Below are positions 1 to 7,726 of a stretch of DNA of 34,024 nt, in pieces. The stretch is taken from NCBI GenBank assembly GCA_036274635.1, contig DASUFI010000315.1:1-34024 (forward strand). Reading direction: 5' to 3'. Made by a program: the position numbers and the translations under genes. Within the stretch, counting starts at the first letter, position 1; each line of letters starts with the position of its first letter. The stretch comes from DASUFI01 sp036274635. GTDB taxonomy: Bacteria > Planctomycetota > B15-G4. The notes beneath the pieces were generated by a model that did not search any database, was not told the origin of the DNA, and saw only the letters and a list, made by a program, of their open reading frames with translations.

Positions 1-528
1 GCGGATGCGCCAGTCGTGGCAGCGCTCGATGGCGTCCTCGAGCGTCTCGTCGGGCTCCATCGTGACCACGAGGCTGTGCATGACCTCCTCGACCGGCCGG
101 TCCAGCTCGTCGGCGTGCGCGGGGTCGCGGCACAGGTCGCGGAAGGCGGAGACGAGGTTGGTCTCCGTGACAATGCCCACGAGGCGCCCGCTCTCCAGCA
201 CCGGCAGCGCGCCGATGCGCTGCTCGATCATGCGGCGCGCGGCGGTGGGCCCGCGCTCGTGCTCCTCCACGCAGACGACGGGCGCGCGCATGATCTGGTC
301 CACGCGCCGCGGCAGGCCCGCCTCCTCGGGCACGCCCAGCGCGGCCAGCGCCTGCCCGCCGGTGCCGAGGCGCACGTCGCGGTCGGAGACCATGCCCAGC
401 ACCTCGGCCCCGCGCGCCACCGGCAGGTGGCGGAAGCCGTGGCGCTCCATGAGGCCGATGGCGTCGTCGATCGACGCTTCCGGAGCCACCGTCACCGGCC
501 GGCGCGTCATGAACCTCGACACCTGCAC
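1..528 (-). CDS. CBS-domain protein (partial, C-terminus off the window)
   Basis: The first 176 residues are visible; the 3' end runs past base 1. Two complete CBS motifs and the beginning of a third can be read: residues 7-60 open with FMTRRPVTVAPEAS and contain HGFRHLPVARG and GMVSDRDVRL; residues 85-140 contain IGALPVLESGRLVGIVTE; a third starts at EVMHSLVVTMEPDETLEDAI. CBS pairs bind adenosyl ligands and regulate linked domains or act alone; which applies here cannot be told without the C-terminus. I chose the GTG at 528 because a TAGAAT hexamer lies 7 nt upstream with no SD (leaderless pattern). An in-frame ATG at 510 is the alternative. Family assignment is firm; cellular role is unknown. 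Confidence 0.85.
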   Translation of the reverse strand, partial: MQVSRFMTRRPVTVAPEASIDDAIGLMERHGFRHLPVARGAEVLGMVSDRDVRLGTGGQALAALGVPEEAGLPRRVDQIMRAPVVCVEEHERGPTAARRMIEQRIGALPVLESGRLVGIVTETNLVSAFRDLCRDPAHADELDRPVEEVMHSLVVTMEPDETLEDAIERCHDWRIR

Positions 529-535
529 GGCAGGG

Positions 536-541
536 ATTCTA
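536..541 (-). promoter_or_regulatory. Putative -10 box (TAGAAT) for a leaderless CBS-protein mRNA
   Basis: TAGAAT reads on the minus strand, separated by 7 nt (CCCTGCC) from the GTG at 528. Transcription starting 6-8 nt after the hexamer would begin at or beside the start codon. No SD lies before the GTG. No convincing -35 box is visible. Confidence 0.45.
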
Positions 542-704
542 CATCGAGGTACGCGCCGCTACCGACCAGCCATGCCCTTTCGTGTCGTCGACCTTGGTCA
601 GGTGATCAGGGAGAGTCTTCAGCGGGTGCCGTTCCGCTCCACGCGCGTGTGAGCGGGGCTGGGCAGCGACGGCGGACACATGCTCCTGCATGCCTGCCGG
701 CTTC

Positions 705-732
705 CGCTGGCGCCGCCTTCGCGGCGCCAGCG
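705..732 (-). terminator. Perfect 12-bp GC hairpin, terminator-like without U-tract
   Basis: CGCTGGCGCCGC, loop CTTC, then GCGGCGCCAGCG: a perfect inverted repeat. It lies about 105 nt downstream of the enoyl-CoA hydratase stop. No T-run follows on either strand, so intrinsic termination is doubtful; it could also protect the mRNA end. Confidence 0.3.
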
Positions 733-836
733 AGCAGCCTCGACGGTGCGCGGGTGGGGCTTGCAGAGCGCCATGCACGGGGACGGCAGGCGGGCCGGCT
801 GCTGCCGGCCGCGGGGGGCGACGCGTGCGGGGGGGG

Positions 837-1622
837 TTAGCGGCCTTTGAAGCTTGGGGGGCGCTTGTCGCGGAAGGCGGCCAGGGCTTCGAGGCGGTCG
901 GAGCTGGGGAGGACGCGTTGGAGGTAGAGGTCGCGTTCGCGGCGCAGGTTATGGGAGAGGTCGCCGCCGCGCTCGGACAGGTTGATGGCTTCCTTGGCGG
1001 CGCGGACGGCGAGGGGGCCGTTGGCGGCGATGGCGGCGGCCAGGGAGTGAGCGCGCGGGAGGAGCTCCTGGGGGGAGCAAGTCTCGTTCACCAGGCCGAT
1101 GCGCAGGGCCTCCTCGGCGGCGACGCGGCGGGCGGAGAAGATCAGCTCCTTGGCGCGGGCGACGCCGACGAGGCGGGGCAGACGCTGGGTGCCGCCGGCG
1201 CCGGGGATGATCGCCAGGGAGGTCTCGGTGAGGCCGATCTGCGCGCTGCTGGACATGAGGCGCAGGTCGCAGGCGAGGGCCAGCTCGCAGCCGCCGCCGA
1301 AGGCCACGCCATTGAGGACCGCCACGGTGGGCATGGGCAGGGCGGCGACGGCGTCGAAGGTATCGCCGATGCGCGCCACGAAGTCGCGCGTCTGCTCCTC
1401 GGTGAAGCCGACGCGCTCCTTGAGGTCCGCGCCGGCGCTGAAGGCCTTGTCGCCGGCGCCGGTGACGAGGACCACCCGCACGTCGGCCTCCCCCGCCAGG
1501 CGGTCCACGTGCGCGCGCAGTGCGCCCAGTGTGTCGAAGGAGAGCGCGTTCATCACGGCCGGGCGGTCCAGCGTCAGCAGGGCCACGGGGCCGTCCATGG
1601 TCAGTCGCACCAGCTCGCTCAA
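837..1622 (-). CDS. Enoyl-CoA hydratase/isomerase (crotonase) family protein
   Basis: A 261-residue crotonase, the usual length for the family. It would hydrate 2-enoyl-CoA esters in beta-oxidation or a related acyl-CoA pathway in the cytoplasm. The oxyanion-hole segments FSAGADLKE (61-69) and GVAFGGGCE (105-113) are present. Both catalytic glutamates of true hydratases appear to be kept: Glu113 in GGGCELALACD and Glu133 in LTETSLAIIPGAGGTQRL. The TTG start at 1622 is chosen because GGGAGG lies 7 nt upstream; without it the protein would lose its first beta-strand. The gene stands alone, divergent from the glycosyltransferase unit. Substrate chain length cannot be read from the sequence. Confidence 0.9.
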   Translation of the reverse strand: MSELVRLTMDGPVALLTLDRPAVMNALSFDTLGALRAHVDRLAGEADVRVVLVTGAGDKAFSAGADLKERVGFTEEQTRDFVARIGDTFDAVAALPMPTVAVLNGVAFGGGCELALACDLRLMSSSAQIGLTETSLAIIPGAGGTQRLPRLVGVARAKELIFSARRVAAEEALRIGLVNETCSPQELLPRAHSLAAAIAANGPLAVRAAKEAINLSERGGDLSHNLRRERDLYLQRVLPSSDRLEALAAFRDKRPPSFKGR

Positions 1623-1886
1623 GGCGGCGCCTCCCTCGGGTGGCGCGAGCCTAGCAAGCGGGTGCCCGGTGGCGAGCGGCATGGCGAGCCCGTGGCCCGG
1701 GGGCGCCGGGGCTTGTCGCCGCGGTGCCCCCACGGGCCGTCCGGGCTGCCGCGGCACCAAGGAAGGCGGCTGCGCGAAATCTGCAGACAGTGGAACCCCA
1801 TCAAGGCCGCGGAGTAGGCTCGGCTGTTTGACCGGGCTGGGCGTCGCCGGTCGGCGTACCCCCGCGACCTCGGGACACCACACGGA

Positions 1887-3491
1887 ATGACCTACGCGCT
1901 GCTGGCCGTCTACTGGCTGGCCGTCCTCGGCCTGTGCGTCTTCGGCCTCAACTGCCTGGTGCTGTGCTGGCAGTTCCGGCGGCACCGCACCACGCGCACC
2001 GCACGTCTGGCGGCGCTCCGCGCCGACTACCGCGCCCGGGTGCGCGACGAGCAGCTGCCGCGGGTCACGGTGCAGCTGCCCATCTTCAACGAGCGCTACG
2101 TCGTGGACCGCCTGCTGGAGGCGGTGGGACAGCTGGACTGGCCGCGGGACCGGCTGGAGATCCAGGTGCTCGACGACAGCACCGACGACACGCGCGAGCT
2201 GGCAGCCGAGCACGTGGCGCGCCTGGCGCGTCGCGGCCTGAACATCGTGCACCTGCACCGCACGGACCGCAGCGGCTTCAAGGCCGGCGCCCTGAAGGCC
2301 GGCATGGCCGTGGCCAACGGCGAGCTGCTGGCCATCTTCGACGCCGACTTCGTGCCGCAGCCCTCGTTCCTGCGCGACCTGGTGCCCTTCTTCGAGAACC
2401 CGCGCGTGGGCCTGGTGCAGGCGCGCTGGGGCCACCTGAACCGCGACCTCTCGCCGCTGACGCGCGCGCAGGGCCTGGCCATCGATGGGCACTTCAGCGT
2501 GGAGCAGGCCGGGCGCTGCTGGGCCGGGTGGATGCTCAACTTCAACGGCACCGCGGGCATGTGGCGCAAGGCGGCCATAGCCGATGCCGGCGGCTGGCAG
2601 GCCGATACGCTCACCGAGGACCTCGACCTCTCCTACCGCGCGCAGCTGCGCGGCTGGCAGGTGGAGTACGCGGTGGACGTGGAGGTGCCGGCGGAGATCC
2701 CGGCCGACATCGCCGCCTTCAAGAGCCAGCAGCGGCGCTGGGCCAAGGGCTCGATCCAGACGGCGCGCAAGCTGCTGCCGCGCGTGCTGCGCGCGCCGCT
2801 GCCGCGGGTCGTGCGCCTGCAGGCGGCGCTGCACCTCACGCACTACCTGGTGCATCCCCTGATGGTCGTGGTGGCCATCCTCGCGGTGCCCACGCTGCTG
2901 CTGTGGCCCGACAACTTCCATGCGCCGGTTTGGACCTGGGGGCTGTTCGGCTTCATGATGATGGGCGGCACCTGCGGGCCCAACTTCCTGTACGTCACGA
3001 GCCAGAAGGCCCTGCGCCCGCGCGAATGGGGCCGGCGCGTGCGCGAGCTGCCGCTGCTCATGGTCATGGGCACGGGCATCGCCGTGAGCAACACGCGCGC
3101 GGTGGTCGAGGCCCTGCTGGGCATCGACAGCGCCTTCGTGCGCACGCCCAAGCGCAACCTCACCGACACCAGCCGCCGGCGCAGCTTCTCGGGCTACCGC
3201 TCGCCGCTGGAGCTGGCCTTCGTGGCCGAGACCGCGCTGGCCTGCTGGTGCGCCTGGGGTGCGGTGCTGTACCTGCAGGAGCGCAAGTTCCTGGTCGGGC
3301 CCTTCCTGGCCATCTACGCGGTGGGCTACGGCTGGGTGGCACTGCTCTCGGTGCGCGACGCGGCCCGCATCGGGCGCGCCACGCGGCGCGAGCGGCTGCT
3401 GGCGGAGCGTGCGCTGCTGCGCGAGGCCGAGCTGGCCGCGGCCGAGGCCGAGCCGGAGGCGGCGGGCCTGGTCGAGCCGCCCGTCGCCTGA
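1887..3491 (+). CDS. Membrane glycosyltransferase family 2 (cellulose/mannan-synthase-like)
   Basis: A 534-residue processive-type GT2. An N-terminal membrane segment (about 4-28) precedes the catalytic domain. The GT-A signature is complete: VLDDSTDDT (D96/D97), the DAD metal motif at 152-154, TED at 243-245 and QQRRW at 281-285. Hydrophobic segments follow from about residue 310 to 490. Such enzymes polymerise a beta-glycan from a nucleotide sugar and extrude it across the inner membrane. The N-terminal wording resembles CslA/CesA-like mannan or glucan synthases, but no PilZ domain is visible, so direct c-di-GMP control is not indicated. It is followed after 7 nt by a GT-C gene. Product polymer unknown. 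Confidence 0.88.
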   Translation: MTYALLAVYWLAVLGLCVFGLNCLVLCWQFRRHRTTRTARLAALRADYRARVRDEQLPRVTVQLPIFNERYVVDRLLEAVGQLDWPRDRLEIQVLDDSTDDTRELAAEHVARLARRGLNIVHLHRTDRSGFKAGALKAGMAVANGELLAIFDADFVPQPSFLRDLVPFFENPRVGLVQARWGHLNRDLSPLTRAQGLAIDGHFSVEQAGRCWAGWMLNFNGTAGMWRKAAIADAGGWQADTLTEDLDLSYRAQLRGWQVEYAVDVEVPAEIPADIAAFKSQQRRWAKGSIQTARKLLPRVLRAPLPRVVRLQAALHLTHYLVHPLMVVVAILAVPTLLLWPDNFHAPVWTWGLFGFMMMGGTCGPNFLYVTSQKALRPREWGRRVRELPLLMVMGTGIAVSNTRAVVEALLGIDSAFVRTPKRNLTDTSRRRSFSGYRSPLELAFVAETALACWCAWGAVLYLQERKFLVGPFLAIYAVGYGWVALLSVRDAARIGRATRRERLLAERALLREAELAAAEAEPEAAGLVEPPVA

Positions 3492-3498
3492 GCGCTTG

Positions 3499-5163
3499 AT
3501 GGAGTCGCCCGCCGCGCCCGCGCAGGCCGACGACGACCCGCGCGCGCGGCGCCTCGCCGCCCTGGCCGTGGCCGCGCTGTGCGTGCTGGGCCTCGTCGTG
3601 CGGCTGGTGGTCAACGCGCCGCGCACGGGGCTGAACCACGGCGACGTCTCGTTCTACTACACCGTCGCGAAGAACCTCGCGCAGGGGCGCGGCTTCGTCA
3701 TCGACTACATCTGGAACTTCTGGGACGACCCCAAGGGCTTGCCGACGCCCAGCAACGTGTGGTGGATGCCGCTGCCGTCGCTCATCTGCGCGGCGGGCAT
3801 GAAGCTCTTCGGCGTCGGCTACGCGGTGGCGCAGACGAGCATGATCGTGGTCACCTCGGTGCTGCCGCTGGTCGTGTACCTGCTCGGGCGGCAGCTCGTG
3901 GGCGGGCGCCTCGCGCCGCTGCTGGGCGCGGCGCTGGCGTCCACCTTCCACCTGTTCCTCGACCAGCCGTGCGCGCCGCTCTCGCACGGGCCGTACGTGG
4001 TGCTGGCGTCGCTCGCGCTGTTCCTCGGACTGCGCGCGGCGCGCACCGGGCGCGGCTGGATCTGGGCCGGCGCGGCCATCGGCGCCACGCACATGGCGCG
4101 CAGCGACGGCGTGGTGCTCTTCGCGGCGCTGGGCCTCTCGTGGCTGGTCGTGGCGCCGCGGCCGCGTCCGACGTGGTGGCGCGTGCTGCTGGCGGCGGTG
4201 GCCGGCTACGCCCTGGTCATGTCGCCGTGGTGGGCGCACAACCTCTCGCTGTACGGCGCCCTCCAGCCGGGCGGCAGCTTCCGCGCCGCCTTCCTCTCCG
4301 ACTACGAGTCCTGGTACTCCCTGCCCGGCAGCGTGACGCCGCAGACCTGGCTGGCCGACGGCTGGGGCAAGGTGTGGCAGCAGAAGCGGCACGTGGCCGG
4401 CATCAACTGGGACACGCTGAGAACCGGCCTCGTCTCCGGGGCCTCCGACCGTGACGGGGCCTGGGCGGTGCCCGCCGTGGTGGCGGTGCTCTGGCTGGCG
4501 TGGGCCGGCGTGCTGGCCGCGCTCGGCCGCGCCGCGACGCGCCGCGCGCTGGTGCCGCTGGCCGGACAGGCCCTGCTGGAGTTCAGCTTCTACTCGCTGG
4601 TCTTTACCGCCGTCGGGCCCGAGAGCTTTCGCTCCGGGATGTACTCGCTGTACCCGGCCTTCCTGATCTACGCGGCCTTCGCGCTGGTGGAGGGCGGGCG
4701 CCTACTGCTGCGCCTGCTCCGGCTCACCGGGCCGCGCCACGAGCGCTTCGCGCACATCGCGGCGGCGCTGGTCGTGGCGTGGATCATGGCCGGGCAGTTC
4801 ACGTGGGCCAGGCAGTCCATGGTGCGCAAGGCCCAGGACATCGACGACCTGAACGCCTTCTACAAGGCCTGGAGCGAGAAGACGCTGCCGCTGCTGGGTC
4901 CCGGCCCGGTGATCATGGCGCGCGACGTGCACGAGCTGCACGCGCTGACCGGCCTGCGCTGCGTGATGATCCCCTACGAGAACGAGCCCACCATCCGCGC
5001 CACCGCGAAGCGCTACGGGGTCACGCACATCCTGCTCATCGGCGACCCCGACCGCCCGGTGCGGCCGGCCCTCAAGGACATCGACCGCATGCGGTGGTGC
5101 GAGCTGGTGACCCGGCGCAAGGTCCTGGGCCAGCTCGTGCGGGTCTACAGGATCGTCGGCTGA
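3499..5163 (+). CDS. GT-C fold (ArnT/PMT-like) membrane glycosyltransferase
   Basis: A 554-residue polytopic protein. After the first membrane helix (about 20-38) comes the periplasmic loop LNHGDVSFYYTVAKNL with Asp49, placed as in polyprenyl-phosphate-dependent GT-C enzymes. About ten further hydrophobic helices follow, then a soluble C-terminal domain (about 460-554). The family moves a sugar from a lipid carrier to a protein, lipid or polymer at the periplasmic face. The ATG at 3499 lies 7 nt after the GT2 stop, so co-transcription is likely and the two may build one surface glycan. Its end is 7 nt from the convergent PuuD-like gene. Acceptor and donor are unknown. Confidence 0.75.
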   Translation: MESPAAPAQADDDPRARRLAALAVAALCVLGLVVRLVVNAPRTGLNHGDVSFYYTVAKNLAQGRGFVIDYIWNFWDDPKGLPTPSNVWWMPLPSLICAAGMKLFGVGYAVAQTSMIVVTSVLPLVVYLLGRQLVGGRLAPLLGAALASTFHLFLDQPCAPLSHGPYVVLASLALFLGLRAARTGRGWIWAGAAIGATHMARSDGVVLFAALGLSWLVVAPRPRPTWWRVLLAAVAGYALVMSPWWAHNLSLYGALQPGGSFRAAFLSDYESWYSLPGSVTPQTWLADGWGKVWQQKRHVAGINWDTLRTGLVSGASDRDGAWAVPAVVAVLWLAWAGVLAALGRAATRRALVPLAGQALLEFSFYSLVFTAVGPESFRSGMYSLYPAFLIYAAFALVEGGRLLLRLLRLTGPRHERFAHIAAALVVAWIMAGQFTWARQSMVRKAQDIDDLNAFYKAWSEKTLPLLGPGPVIMARDVHELHALTGLRCVMIPYENEPTIRATAKRYGVTHILLIGDPDRPVRPALKDIDRMRWCELVTRRKVLGQLVRVYRIVG

Positions 5164-5170
5164 AGCGCCG

Positions 5171-5962
5171 TCAGAAGCCCTTGACCGTGGCCGCCTTCTT
5201 GTAGATCCACTGCGTGACCAGCCAGCCCACGGCCACCACGGCCATGGTGCTCACGCCCGGCGGCCCGTAGGCGAAGCCGGACATGTGCATGTTGAGCATG
5301 GCGAAGACCAGCGGCACGGACATGTAGGTGTTGTGCTTGCTGCGCGCGCCGGCGACGGCGGCCCACGCGGCGTCGGGCGCCTGCCCGGCCTTCACGGCCG
5401 CGATGAGCTTCTTCTGCAGCGGCCAGATCCGCCACCAGACGTTGAAGGCCATCATGGTGCCGAAGGTGGCGCCGAGATGGATCAGCGACGCGCGGTAGGT
5501 GAAGTGCGCCCAGTCGTGGTAGGCGTACATGAGGCCGCCCACGATGATGATGCCGACGATGGCCAGCGTCTGGTTGCTCTTGCCCAGCGGCGACTTGCAC
5601 ACGGCGTCGTAGATGAAGGGCGCGATCAGCACCAGCAGCGCCATGACGCCCGCGCCCGGACCCCAGCCCACCTCCGCGCCCGGGGTCGGCTCGAACAGCG
5701 TGGTCTTGACCATGTAGAAGACCAGGCCCAGCAGCAGGTAGCCGAACAGCCACGTCCACGCAGCGCCCCAGCGGAACCAGAACAGGGCGCGCGGCATGAG
5801 CTCGGGGACCACCTTCTGCTTGGTGTCCTTGTCCATCGTCCCCGCGAAGGGACCGTTGACCCAGTTGAAGAAGTACAGGTGGCCGATCCAGATGATGCCC
5901 GCGAAGACGTGGCCCCAGCGCAGCAGGCCTTCGACGATGGGCTTCCAACTGTCCTGGTCCAT
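5171..5962 (-). CDS. PuuD-like (urate oxidase N-terminal family) membrane protein lacking cytochrome c domain
   Basis: A 263-residue membrane protein with about seven to eight hydrophobic helices. It matches the membrane half of PuuD, a urate hydroxylase whose full form also carries a C-terminal cytochrome c. His residues sit in helices as expected for a haem- or metal-binding membrane protein: WGHVFAGIIWIGHLYFFNW near the N-terminus, then YHDWAHF, SLIHLG and LNMHMSGF. No CxxCH motif is present, so the electron-transfer module is absent or encoded elsewhere. The ATG at 5962 has GGAGG 7 nt upstream. No other purine-catabolism gene is in the window, so urate as substrate is uncertain. It diverges from the selenoprotein gene. 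Confidence 0.72.
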   Translation of the reverse strand: MDQDSWKPIVEGLLRWGHVFAGIIWIGHLYFFNWVNGPFAGTMDKDTKQKVVPELMPRALFWFRWGAAWTWLFGYLLLGLVFYMVKTTLFEPTPGAEVGWGPGAGVMALLVLIAPFIYDAVCKSPLGKSNQTLAIVGIIIVGGLMYAYHDWAHFTYRASLIHLGATFGTMMAFNVWWRIWPLQKKLIAAVKAGQAPDAAWAAVAGARSKHNTYMSVPLVFAMLNMHMSGFAYGPPGVSTMAVVAVGWLVTQWIYKKAATVKGF

Positions 5963-5992
5963 GCGGGCTCCTCCACGAGTTGACGGTCCACG

Positions 5993-6055
5993 TCAGGAAA
6001 GGGCTTCCGGCCTCCGGAATCAAGCGGGCCCGGGTTCCTGAAGCGCCGGTCAGGA
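5993..6055. promoter_or_regulatory. Cluster of TCAGGA half-sites in a divergent promoter region
   Basis: TCAGGA occurs at 5993-5998 and 6050-6055, and its reverse complement TCCTGA at 6036-6041. The last two form an inverted repeat with an 8-nt spacer. A second palindrome, TTCCGG-CCT-CCGGAA, is at 6005-6019. These lie between the divergent starts of the PuuD-like and selenoprotein genes and could be operator sites. No regulator is identified. Confidence 0.3.
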
Positions 6056-6067
6056 GGTGGCCGCCGC

Positions 6068-6073
6068 TACACT
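6068..6073 (+). promoter_or_regulatory. Putative -10 box (TACACT) for a leaderless selenoprotein mRNA
   Basis: TACACT stands 8 nt before the ATG at 6082. The nearest SD-like sequence (AGGAGG, 6052-6057) is 24 nt away, too far to act. The arrangement predicts transcription starting at or next to the start codon. Confidence 0.4.
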
Positions 6074-6081
6074 TCGCCGCC

Positions 6082-6696
6082 ATGGCCCACATCCGCACGG
6101 TCGCGCCGGAGGACGCCGAGGGCCCCCTCGCGCGCATCTACGCGGACGCCATCCACCGCGCCGGCCGGGTGTTCAACATCCTGCGCATCCAGAGCCTGAA
6201 CCCCTCCGCGCTCGATGCGTCCATGCGCATGTATCTGGCGCTCATGTTCGGAGCCGGGCCGCTGTCCCGCATCGAGCGCGAGGCCATCGCCACCACGGTC
6301 TCGCGCGTCAACGACTGCTTCTACTGAATCCTCGCCCACCGGGACGACCTCCGTGACGAGGTCGACAAGGAGCTGAAGGCCGGCAAGCAGCCCCTGGGGC
6401 CAGGCGGGCCCGCGGACGCCGTCGCCTTCGCCGCCGACATCGCGGCCCAGGGCAGCGAGGCGGCGCCCACGGCGAAGCTCAGGGCGCTGCTGCAGTATGC
6501 GGAGCGGGTGGCGCTGCAGCCGGCGAGCGTGACGAGCGAGCACGTGGAGGCGCTGCGGCAGGCGGGCTTCGACGACCGCGCGATCAGCGACGCGGCGCAG
6601 ATCACGGCGTACTTCAGCTACATCAACCGGGTGGCGGATGGGCTGGGGGTGGATCTGGAGCCGGAGATGCGGGCGGAGGCGGAAGGGCGGGAGTGA
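6082..6696 (+). CDS. AhpD-like peroxidase-related selenoprotein (TGA at 6325 read as Sec82)
   Basis: Annotated as one 204-residue protein read through an in-frame TGA at 6325-6327. It belongs to the carboxymuconolactone decarboxylase/AhpD fold, peroxidase-related branch, which uses a CxxCxxxH redox site to reduce peroxides. Here the site reads C79-F-Y-(TGA82)-I-L-A-H86, so the stop replaces exactly the second Cys. The same frame stays open for 122 codons after it and ends with family features (ITAYFSYINRVADGLGVDLEPE). A 7-bp hairpin begins 17 nt after the TGA. AhpD-like selenoproteins with CxxU are known from metagenomes, so the assignment is precedented. The alternative is a pseudogene made by TGC to TGA mutation. 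A naive caller would end the gene at 6327. selA, selB, selC and selD are not in the window. Confidence 0.82.
6345..6364 (+). promoter_or_regulatory. Bacterial SECIS-like hairpin downstream of the UGA
   Basis: CGACCUC (6345-6351) pairs perfectly with GAGGUCG (6358-6364) around the 6-nt loop CGUGAC; an A-A mismatch and one more G-C pair (6343/6366) extend the stem. The loop starts 24 nt after the UGA, within the roughly 16-37 nt expected for bacterial SECIS elements. It has a G at loop position 2, meeting the rule of a G in the first two loop bases. It would bind SelB and bring Sec-tRNA to the UGA. Folding was judged by eye only. Confidence 0.65.
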
Positions 6697-6717
6697 GGCA
6701 GCCGAGTCTGCGCCTGT

Positions 6718-7161
6718 TCACTCACGCTCGTAGCGGATGGACCTTCGATTGGCGTCGGGACCGATCGGCATGCCGTCCGGAAAGAAGATGAGGTGATCCC
6801 AGGCGGGCAGCGCTGGGCGCAGGTGCGTCATCGTGAACACTTCGGTTGATCCTGCGGGCAGCAGCGGTTCGAAATGCTGACTCCCGTCGAACACGAACCG
6901 GCCGCCACCCTGAACCACGAAGTCCGCCCCGCGAGTGCCGTCCGAGATACGCACGAGGTTCGGGGCGGGTCCTGGACCGAAAGTGAGGCTGTCTGGAGGG
7001 GGGACCTCGAACGTGCCGCGCACTTCGTCGAGGGCCCAATGGCCTTCGAGGTCCGCTAGGCCGCGAGGCCAGCCGGCGTTCGAATCGAGGAGGCTCGCAG
7101 CGACAACCAGGCTGCCCGCCACCAGGGCTGCCAGCGCCACGATTCGAGCTGACCTGCTCAT
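6718..7161 (-). CDS. Hypothetical membrane-anchored or secreted protein
   Basis: 147 residues, not recognised. An N-terminal hydrophobic helix (about 6-25) follows a basic start, consistent with a signal anchor. The remaining 120 residues form a soluble domain rich in Gly, Pro, Phe and Asp, with no Cys and no motif I can name. It follows the 179-residue hypothetical gene after 25 nt on the same strand, so the two are probably co-transcribed. The ATG at 7161 has a weak AGG 8-9 nt upstream. Base composition is lower in GC than the flanks. It converges with the selenoprotein gene. Confidence 0.55.
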   Translation of the reverse strand: MSRSARIVALAALVAGSLVVAASLLDSNAGWPRGLADLEGHWALDEVRGTFEVPPPDSLTFGPGPAPNLVRISDGTRGADFVVQGGGRFVFDGSQHFEPLLPAGSTEVFTMTHLRPALPAWDHLIFFPDGMPIGPDANRRSIRYERE

Positions 7162-7186
7162 CGAATCGACCTGGCGTGTCGGCGGC

Positions 7187-7726
7187 TCATGGGCCGGCGA
7201 CGGCTCGCTCGGGGCCGAAGGAGACATTGCCGAGCCAGGTGACCGCGCCAGACGACACGAACAGTTGGCCCGAACGATCAGCCCTGAGGCGGAAATGCCC
7301 GCCGGGCTCGAAGGCGAACGACCATGCCGCGGCAGGAAGGTCGCTCGACCCGGGATGCTCCACTCGAACTTCGCGGACCTGGCCAGCCCATTCATCGCAC
7401 CCCGGCACGATCCGGAGCACCTCGCGCTCCGGTCGCCACCTGCTTGGTTCGGGCTCGCCGTCGAACCAGTCCGGTCGATACCACGACCATTCCGTCGCTC
7501 CATCGAAGCGCAAGCCCCAGGCCACCGCTCCGCCGGTGTCGTTGACGCAGTGCAGCCAGCCATGGGAAGGAGCACGGTCGAGCCACGGCCACGCGCGCTC
7601 CCGTGCCGCAACGAGCGCACAGAAGAACCCAAATGCCAGCAGACACGTGCCAGCCGCCACAGCACCGGATCGGAGCCACCGCTGAACCCTCTTGCGGATC
7701 GGATGCGGCGACTGCGAGCTCACCAT
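7187..7726 (-). CDS. Hypothetical single-pass membrane protein, Trp-rich
   Basis: 179 residues, not recognised. A basic N-terminus (IRKRVQRWLR) is followed by one membrane helix (about 20-41) and a Trp-rich extracytoplasmic domain with two cysteines (in LHCVND and VPGCDE) that could form a disulfide. The ATG at 7726 has GAGG 5 nt upstream. It is the first gene of a likely two-gene unit with the following 147-residue protein. Lower GC content and lack of recognisable relatives suggest recent acquisition, but this is inference. Confidence 0.6.
   Translation of the reverse strand: MVSSQSPHPIRKRVQRWLRSGAVAAGTCLLAFGFFCALVAARERAWPWLDRAPSHGWLHCVNDTGGAVAWGLRFDGATEWSWYRPDWFDGEPEPSRWRPEREVLRIVPGCDEWAGQVREVRVEHPGSSDLPAAAWSFAFEPGGHFRLRADRSGQLFVSSGAVTWLGNVSFGPERAVAGP

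Larger units (their letters stand above)
529..836. other. Intergenic region between CBS gene and enoyl-CoA hydratase
   Basis: No coding sequence is supported in these 308 bases; open frames here have no recognisable protein features. The stretch holds the CBS-gene -10 box at one end and a perfect 12-bp hairpin at 705-732. Confidence 0.6.

Noticed and set aside
539..778. Minus-strand 79-codon open frame in the first intergenic region
   Set aside because: No start signal, Arg/His-rich content, and it spans the perfect hairpin at 705-732.
1623..3626. Long minus-strand open frame extending upstream of the enoyl-CoA hydratase
   Set aside because: It is antisense to the clear GT2 gene; its translation is Arg/Gln/His-rich and has no protein features. 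Only the part from 837 to 1622 is real.
6325..6327. TGA as an ordinary stop or a reassigned codon
   Set aside because: Ordinary stop would cut the redox motif and leave 122 unexplained family-like codons; whole-code reassignment is ruled out because TGA ends many other genes here. A recent inactivating mutation remains possible and is noted in the entry.
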